A DNA stretch of 11,116 bases from contig JAPPIL010000266.1 of the NCBI GenBank assembly GCA_028877195.1, forward strand, positions 1 to 11,116. The letters are read 5' to 3'. Below the pieces are notes generated by a model. It had not been told where the DNA came from. It saw only the letters and a list, made by a program, of their open reading frames with translations, and ran no database searches. The stretch is from Pseudomonadota bacterium. GTDB taxonomy: Bacteria; Bdellovibrionota_B; Oligoflexia; Oligoflexales; JAPPIL01. Made by a program: the position numbers and the translations under genes. Positions 6,577 through 11,116 of this stretch are shown one piece after another (within the stretch, counting starts at the first letter, position 1; each line of letters begins with the position of its first letter).

Positions 6577-8158
6577 TTTACGCAGATTTTGGACGGGCGG
6601 CGACATTTGGCTATGGTTGATGGCAGCGAGCTTGACTCTTTTGCTGCTGATGACCGTGGTTTTCTTTGGCATTATCGTTGTCAATGGGCTACAGGCGTTG
6701 TGGCCGCGGCAGATTGCGGTGCTTACCACCGTCGCGGGTGATACCTACGCAGGTGCGATCATTCAACGGCAAAAGACACAGATGCAAGTGAAGGTGGCGA
6801 ATCGCGACCTTAACGCGCAAGATTTTATCTGGTTAGACCGTTCTGACATCGCGACCATCCATTATCCAGAGCATATTTATGTGTTAGAAAGAACAGAATA
6901 TGGCGACTTTTATGGTTTTTTAGCCGCTAACTCCAGTGATATTGCGACCTACTTCAAGACTGGCAAACTGCCGCCACGCTTCAAGCAACTACAAGCAGAC
7001 ATCGTCGCCGTGCAGGAGCAGACTGGCATACTCAATGAAAGAATTAGCAAGCTTGAGAAGCAAAGGATGGAGCGAAACGACACCTCAAAGTCCAGCTGGG
7101 GGGAGCAGGGGGAAGTATCCACCCGCAAACAAACAAGCCAGCCACTGCAATCCGAAGGCATGCGCGGGCAACTGACCGCTCAATATCAGATTCTTAACGA
7201 CCTCCAAACTGAACTTGACACCTACCAAGCAAAGTTCACCGCTGTTCCAAGCGCAACGGTTAGCATCGCGTTGAGCGATTTGGTGCGCTATTATCAACCT
7301 AATGCCATGCATGGGTTGGCGAAATTTTGGCTCTATTGTCAGAAGGTGTTTGAGCTTTTGACGGCTGAACCGCGTGAGGCAAACACCGAGGGGGGAGTGT
7401 TCCCTGCTGCGTTTGGCACCGTGTTGCTGGTATTTTTGATGAGTATTACTTCGTTTCCGTTTGGGGTGCTGGCGGGTATTTATCTTGGCTTGTATGCTCG
7501 TGATGGTTTGTTGTTGCGAGTTATCAGAATTGCAGTGCATAACTTGGCTGGTATTCCCTCTATCGTGTTTGGCATCTTTGGTTTGGGGTTCTTTGTTTAT
7601 GGGCTGGGGGCAAGTATCGACCAACTGTTTTATGCGTCGGCATTGCCTGCTCCGACTTTTGGCACGGGTGGAATCTTATGGGCAAGCTTGACGCTTGGTA
7701 TCTTAACTTTGCCAGTCGTGGTTGTCGCCACGGAGGAAGCTTTACGCACGGTGCCCAAATCTTTACAAGATTCGTCGATGGCTTTGGGGGCGACACGCCT
7801 CCAGACGCTGACCAAGGTGTTACTGCCAGCGGCATCGCCGAGTATTTTGACTGGCTTTATTCTGGCGATGGCAAGAGCTGCGGGTGAGGTCGCACCGTTG
7901 ATGATTACTGGGGTGGTAAAGTTAGCACCGCATTTAGCGATTGATGGGTCGTTTCCTTTTTTACATTTGGAACGCAAGTTCATGCATCTTGGTTTTCATA
8001 TTTACGATATTTCGTATCAATCACCTAATGTGGATGCCTCGCGGCCGCTGGTCTATGCCACGACCCTGTTGCTTTTGTTTATTGTTGTGTTGATGGCAGG
8101 TTCTTCGATTTGGTTGCGGGCGAGGTTGCGCAAAAAGTATAAGCTCGGTGCATTATGA
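6563..8158 (+). CDS. pstA: phosphate ABC transporter permease PstA, long form with periplasmic coiled coil
   Basis: Second inner-membrane permease of the Pst importer, 531 residues against ~280-300 for classical PstA. TM1 is at about residues 17-42, then a periplasmic region runs to about 278, and the classical five-helix permease part follows (from FGTVLLVFLMSITSFPFGVL). The periplasmic part has a beta-rich start (GDTYAGAIIQRQKTQMQVKV and onward) and then a coiled coil (about 140-235: RFKQLQADIVAVQEQTGILN, ISKLEKQ, then LQTELDTYQAKF) broken at about 165-196 by an insertion. The EAA coupling loop is at about 389-450 (EEALRTVPKSLQDSSMALGA, then ARAAGEVAPLMITG). Start is ATG at 6563 with GAGG 5 nt upstream; it overlaps pstC by 14 nt and pstB by 4 nt. 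The architecture matches the extended PstA that accompanies long PstC in gammaproteobacteria; the role of the extra domain is not established. Confidence 0.9.
   Translation: MSTSSLRRFWTGGDIWLWLMAASLTLLLLMTVVFFGIIVVNGLQALWPRQIAVLTTVAGDTYAGAIIQRQKTQMQVKVANRDLNAQDFIWLDRSDIATIHYPEHIYVLERTEYGDFYGFLAANSSDIATYFKTGKLPPRFKQLQADIVAVQEQTGILNERISKLEKQRMERNDTSKSSWGEQGEVSTRKQTSQPLQSEGMRGQLTAQYQILNDLQTELDTYQAKFTAVPSATVSIALSDLVRYYQPNAMHGLAKFWLYCQKVFELLTAEPREANTEGGVFPAAFGTVLLVFLMSITSFPFGVLAGIYLGLYARDGLLLRVIRIAVHNLAGIPSIVFGIFGLGFFVYGLGASIDQLFYASALPAPTFGTGGILWASLTLGILTLPVVVVATEEALRTVPKSLQDSSMALGATRLQTLTKVLLPAASPSILTGFILAMARAAGEVAPLMITGVVKLAPHLAIDGSFPFLHLERKFMHLGFHIYDISYQSPNVDASRPLVYATTLLLLFIVVLMAGSSIWLRARLRKKYKLGAL
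7056..7150. repeat. in-frame G-rich repeat insertion within pstA
   Basis: GCAGGGGGA (7105-7113) followed by AAACAAACAAG (7127-7137) reproduces, in the same order and orientation, two exact words of the pstC insertion (4855-4863 and 4906-4916). The spacing is 22 nt here against 51 nt there. Upstream G-runs (GGGGGG before the first word) and a C-rich TCCACCC between the words also correspond, giving a weak hairpin. The coded residues (about 165-196, including SSWGEQGEVSTRKQTSQ) interrupt the heptad pattern of the coiled coil. KQTS is encoded in the same frame in both genes. Confidence 0.45.
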
Positions 8159-8937
8159 GTGATAGGTTTATTATTGAACATGACGAGTGGGTAATTGCTG
8201 TAACTGAATTAAATCTTTTTTACCATCAATTACAGGCGTTGGATGCGATTAGTTTTAAGATACCCCCGCATCAGGTTACTGCTCTTATCGGCCCGTCTGG
8301 TTGTGGCAAATCAACGTTCTTACGCTGTTTGAACCGCATGAACGATGCGTTAGATGGTGTGTCGGTAACGGGTAGTATTTCGTATCGGGGTTTAGAGATA
8401 AACAATCCGCTCCTTGATGTTATCGGGTTGCGGCGCAGTATTGGTATGGTTTTTCAGCGTCCAACCCCGTTTCCAAAATCTATCTTTGAAAATGTTGCCT
8501 ATGGCTTGCGTATTCATGGGATCAAGAACAAGCAGGAGTTACAGGATAGAGTGGAGGAGTCGTTGCGCCAAGCAGCGTTATGGGATGAGGTGAAGGACAA
8601 GCTTCATGCCACCGCATTAGCATTGTCGGGTGGTCAACATCAGCGTCTATGTATTGCCCGTGCTATCGCGGTGAAGCCAGAGATAGTCCTCATGGATGAA
8701 CCTTGTTCAGCACTTGATCCCCGCTCAACCAAGAAGGTGGAAGAGTTGATTCAAAAACTGCGTTCCCAGTATACTATTGTCATCGTTACGCACAATATGC
8801 AGCAGGCGGCACGTATCTCTGATTGCGCAGCGTTCTTCTATGAGGGGCGACTAGTTGAATATAATTTCACTGACAAGATGTTCACTAATCCCGCAATCAA
8901 CGCAACGGAGGACTATATCACAGGCCGATTTGGTTAA
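8155..8937 (+). CDS. pstB: phosphate ABC transporter ATP-binding protein PstB
   Basis: Cytoplasmic ATPase of 260 residues that powers phosphate import through PstC/PstA. All ABC motifs are present: Walker A GPSGCGKST (residues 46-54), Q-loop near MVFQRPTPFPKSIFENVAYG, signature LSGGQHQRL (157-165; the second Gln of the usual LSGGQQQRL is His), Walker B IVLMDEP with D181 and E182, D-loop SALDP and the switch histidine in IVIVTHN. The RPTPFPKSI segment, EPCSALDP and the C-terminal YITGRFG are hallmarks of PstB rather than other ABC ATPases. Length is normal. The start overlaps the pstA stop as ATGA and has only a weak ribosome site, so translation is probably coupled. It is the last gene of the operon; phoU, often next, is absent from the window. 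Confidence 0.96.
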   Translation: MSDRFIIEHDEWVIAVTELNLFYHQLQALDAISFKIPPHQVTALIGPSGCGKSTFLRCLNRMNDALDGVSVTGSISYRGLEINNPLLDVIGLRRSIGMVFQRPTPFPKSIFENVAYGLRIHGIKNKQELQDRVEESLRQAALWDEVKDKLHATALALSGGQHQRLCIARAIAVKPEIVLMDEPCSALDPRSTKKVEELIQKLRSQYTIVIVTHNMQQAARISDCAAFFYEGRLVEYNFTDKMFTNPAINATEDYITGRFG

Positions 8938-8942
8938 GGGAC

Positions 8943-8984
8943 TTGTCTATGCGTAGGAACGTTAGCCGCTCTACGCATAGACAA
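8943..8984. terminator. perfect 14-bp inverted repeat between convergent genes
   Basis: TTGTCTATGCGTAG (8943-8956) is the exact reverse complement of 8971-8984, with a 14-nt loop. It begins 6 nt after the pstB stop and ends 24 nt before the end of the convergent LRR gene, the typical place of a bidirectional transcription terminator. Neither side has a T tract after the stem (AAGAGG on the plus strand, GTCCC on the minus), so it is not a canonical intrinsic terminator. It may stop transcription with Rho, protect the pst mRNA 3' end, or be a protein-binding palindrome. Confidence 0.45.
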
Positions 8985-9008
8985 AAGAGGCATTACTTAT
9001 GCCACAAT

Positions 9009-10253
9009 CTATGTCCCGCAATAAGTGCGCAAGTCATCTGATACCGAATATAGTGGACAGTTATCAGCGCTCTTACTTGCCTCGATAGGATTGCCACTAA
9101 ACTCTTCCCCCGTCATCATCAGTTGATGTAGGTGAGCTAGGGCAGTCAAATCATCAACCTCATTGTTTTGAAAATTTATCGCTGCCAAATCATAAGCACT
9201 TGCTAATGGCGACAAATCAGAGATCGTATTATCGCTAAAATCAACCGCAACGAGATAAGGCAAACTATCTAACACACTCAAGTCCTTGATCTGATTGTCG
9301 CTAAAATTTATCCTACGCAAACTACGATTGGTCGCTAGAAACTCCAAATCACTGATCTGGTTGGCACTCAAATCAAGCTCACGCAAATATTTTGAAGGTA
9401 TTATCGGCATCGCGGTCAAAGCATTCGCACTCAAATTAAGATGACGCAAAAGCCGCATCGGTTCTACCGCACTGGCATCTTGGAGTTTGACACCTACGAC
9501 CTCAAGATGCTCTAGGTATTCCGCATGTTGAAGACCCTCAAGACTGTTGATGCCCGCATAATCTGCAATACCAACATTGTTGATGACCAAACGTCGGAGA
9601 TTAAACATGCCCCGCAGCCCTGTCAAACTCGTAAGAGGATTGCCGCTAATGTAGAGACGACGCAGGCGCGGCATGTCTAATAACTTTAGTTCTGTGATGA
9701 GATTGGCATTGACCGACAAGATCATCAAATCTTTTAACTGCACAAGCGGCGACAAGTCGCTGATATGATTGTGTGAAAGATCAAGGTGGCGAAGTTTATT
9801 CAACCCTGTGAAGGGCGACAAATCCACAACCTGCTGATTTTGAATGGCAATAAACGTCAAATTACGCAAGCGCTTATACGCTTCCTGACAATCATCGCTG
9901 TTCACATATTCCTTCAATACCTTGACCGTATGATTGATTTGTTGACGCTGAACATCCGAATGTGAATCAGAAAAGCGCTGATGACAAAAACTAACAAAGG
10001 TTTTATTTTCGCAAACCTTGTTATTGCGCAAATCTTCGTAAGACACCTCCTCATATCCGCCTGTGATACACTTCACTCGGATACGCTCTATGTCCTCAAT
10101 ACCTGTGGGAGACACGCCCCCCACGTCTATTGCCCATGCCTGTTTGCCGCCGACACTAAACATCGTCAACATGATTATTTTGAGCGCAACCTTGAGCAAC
10201 TTGCTAGTTCTCAATGTTTCCAACTCCCCTAACATTTCTAACCTCTGATCCAT
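9009..10253 (-). CDS. exported leucine-rich repeat protein
   Basis: A 414-residue protein from the chosen start. A Sec signal peptide is visible (SKLLKVALKIIMLTMFSVGG, cleavage after KQAWA near residue 41), so it acts in the periplasm, on the surface or outside. About 90 residues of N-terminal cap with four cysteines follow. Then come about eleven leucine-rich repeats of mostly 22 residues (from about residue 132), consensus LRxLDLSxNxISDLSPLaxl, close to the internalin/SDS22 type. One repeat is 28 residues. The end (NCPLYSVSDDLRTYCGT) has two cysteines that could form a C-terminal disulphide cap. Such repeats bind protein partners; the ligand is unknown. ATG at 10253 has GGAGA 6 nt upstream; ATG at 10235 also has a good site (AGAGG) and gives 408 residues. 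The reading frame extends to 10313, but that start would overlap the divergent gene. It converges on pstB. Confidence 0.8.
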   Translation of the reverse strand: MDQRLEMLGELETLRTSKLLKVALKIIMLTMFSVGGKQAWAIDVGGVSPTGIEDIERIRVKCITGGYEEVSYEDLRNNKVCENKTFVSFCHQRFSDSHSDVQRQQINHTVKVLKEYVNSDDCQEAYKRLRNLTFIAIQNQQVVDLSPFTGLNKLRHLDLSHNHISDLSPLVQLKDLMILSVNANLITELKLLDMPRLRRLYISGNPLTSLTGLRGMFNLRRLVINNVGIADYAGINSLEGLQHAEYLEHLEVVGVKLQDASAVEPMRLLRHLNLSANALTAMPIIPSKYLRELDLSANQISDLEFLATNRSLRRINFSDNQIKDLSVLDSLPYLVAVDFSDNTISDLSPLASAYDLAAINFQNNEVDDLTALAHLHQLMMTGEEFSGNPIEASKSADNCPLYSVSDDLRTYCGT

Positions 10254-10286
10254 CTCAGCTCTCCATAAAAAATTATCAATGCCCAC

Positions 10287-10772
10287 ATGATAGTTGGATT
10301 TACTCCATCGCAAAGTGAGGAAATAAACTCACTTGACAAAGGCTTTAGTGGCAACCATGCGGTCAATGATTTGAAGAACGAGCTTGCTAAAATTAGCCTG
10401 TTTGTCTACCTTGTTTATCCCGCAGAAGCTGATTTACATGAGCAAAACATGAGCGTAATAAAGAAAAACCCCCGCACATCTGCTAATGAGCTTGTTACAG
10501 CGATAGAGAGGTTCATTCCCTTGCTGCGCAAGCAAAAAGGCGAAGAGGAAGCCGCAAATTTGCTCGCTAGTATCGCTCAAAAGATGGTTGCTCAAGAAGT
10601 CGGCAGCGACGAATTTAGTGAATCAATCAGGGCAATTATCGATTCATTTGATGGGGATTACGAGCTAAAAGCCTACACTTTGAAAGAGAGCGATAACAAA
10701 AGCTGGTCGGAAGCCGATGAAATGGCGGTCATCAGTAGTCGTATCTATGCTTTAGCGCGCAGATTCAAATAG
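10287..10772 (+). CDS. hypothetical protein, mostly helical
   Basis: I do not recognise this 161-residue protein. It is charged and predicted largely helical, with no signal peptide or membrane segment, so probably cytoplasmic. Visible segments are NDLKNELAKISLFVYLVYPA, a charged helix region (TAIERFIPLLRKQKGEEEAA) and a C-terminus ending SSRIYALARRFK. An in-frame stop at 10266 makes ATG 10287 the first possible start, but it has no clear ribosome site; an internal ATG at 10449 is an alternative giving 107 residues. It is divergent from the LRR gene with only 33 nt between the start codons and is followed after 21 nt by another gene with a strong ribosome site, so the two probably form an operon. 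No function is proposed. Confidence 0.6.
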   Translation: MIVGFTPSQSEEINSLDKGFSGNHAVNDLKNELAKISLFVYLVYPAEADLHEQNMSVIKKNPRTSANELVTAIERFIPLLRKQKGEEEAANLLASIAQKMVAQEVGSDEFSESIRAIIDSFDGDYELKAYTLKESDNKSWSEADEMAVISSRIYALARRFK

Positions 10773-10782
10773 CACACAAGTT

Positions 10783-10788
10783 AAGGAG
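10783..10788 (+). promoter_or_regulatory. ribosome binding site of the right-edge gene
   Basis: AAGGAG lies 5 nt before the ATG at 10794. This near-perfect Shine-Dalgarno sequence is the main evidence that the open frame running off the right edge is a real gene. Confidence 0.65.
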
Positions 10789-10793
10789 TGCGA

Positions 10794-11116
10794 ATGCCTA
10801 TTGACGTTGAGCAGTTGCGTTTATCCTGTGCCAGCGTAAAGAATACCGAAGTTTCGTTTGATTATTTTCTCTATCACGCCATCCAATATGAGATCTGTCT
10901 AGGGTTTGAGAACGGCAAGCGCTACGCCTACACCCCAACTTGGTATGCAGACCCCCAAGTTCCCATCTCTGACGCAAATTTTCTTGTTGTCCTTACTGAT
11001 TGGTATGTGGCTAACTTTCCGCAACTTCAGCACCCAGATAAGCTCACACATGATTTTCTCTACCCCTATCTACCACCACTACTCAATTATTTGGACGAGG
11101 CGAAACAACTTTGGCA
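10794..11116 (+). CDS. hypothetical protein, 3' partial
   Basis: An open frame starting at ATG 10794 runs without a stop to the window edge (107 complete codons). It starts MPIDVEQLRLSCASVKN and is notably rich in aromatic residues and proline (FDYFLYHAIQYE, RYAYTPTWYADPQVP, DFLYPYLPPLL). There is no signal peptide and no motif I recognise. It starts 21 nt after the preceding unknown gene with an excellent ribosome site, so they are probably co-transcribed. The remaining length and function cannot be judged from this window. Confidence 0.65.
   Translation, partial: MPIDVEQLRLSCASVKNTEVSFDYFLYHAIQYEICLGFENGKRYAYTPTWYADPQVPISDANFLVVLTDWYVANFPQLQHPDKLTHDFLYPYLPPLLNYLDEAKQLW

Noticed and set aside
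7085..7624. 179-codon open frame on the minus strand inside pstA
   Set aside because: It lies wholly antisense to a clearly conserved permease gene, has no ribosome site and a Gln/His/Arg-rich composition typical of a shadow frame.
10333..10338. TTGACA as a -35 promoter element
   Set aside because: No -10-like hexamer lies 16-18 nt downstream and it is inside the coding region of the unknown gene.

Overview
The window looks like a chromosomal segment of a Gram-negative bacterium, most likely a gammaproteobacterium or a close relative. It carries holA, rmuC, a Sec-exported (not lipobox) PstS, and the enlarged PstC/PstA permeases that I know mainly from Pseudomonas and Vibrio relatives. Taxonomy is inferred from gene families only. 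Ten genes are visible, eight complete and two cut by the window edges. There are no tRNA, rRNA, CRISPR or transposase genes and no gene-free stretch over 300 bases.

Layout. The first ~60 bases are a poly-C/poly-A/poly-G smear that looks like an unreliable sequence end. It runs into the 5'-truncated holA (DNA polymerase III delta, ending at 942). After 90 bases comes rmuC (1033-2520), which overlaps by 8 nt a left-handed beta-helix (hexapeptide) transferase-like gene (2513-3211). A 57-base gap leads into a tightly packed phosphate uptake operon pstS-pstC-pstA-pstB (3269-8937): gaps are 20 nt between pstS and pstC, a 14-nt overlap between pstC and pstA, and a 4-nt ATGA overlap between pstA and pstB. 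No phoU, phoB or phoR follows. The operon meets a convergent gene for an exported leucine-rich-repeat protein (10253-9009, minus strand) across a 71-base gap that holds a perfect 14-bp inverted repeat. Divergent from the LRR gene is a plus-strand pair of unrecognised genes (10287-10772 and 10794 to the window edge).

How the genes work together. PstS captures periplasmic phosphate, PstC and PstA form the inner-membrane channel and PstB drives it with ATP. In this version both permeases carry a large extra periplasmic part between TM1 and TM2: a WD40-like beta-propeller region in PstC and a coiled coil in PstA. HolA (clamp loading) and RmuC (nuclease-fold protein limiting rearrangements) are DNA-maintenance genes with no evident link to phosphate.

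The most unusual signal is a pair of related G-rich/palindromic insertions lying in frame in the non-membrane parts of pstC (about 4786-4943) and pstA (about 7056-7150). They share GCAGGGGGA and AAACAAACAAG in the same order. In pstC the element is bracketed by an 11-bp perfect direct repeat exactly 135 nt (45 codons) apart. This suggests a small repeat family that enters coding sequence without breaking the frame. The exported LRR protein and the unknown gene pair at the right end are the other points worth following.
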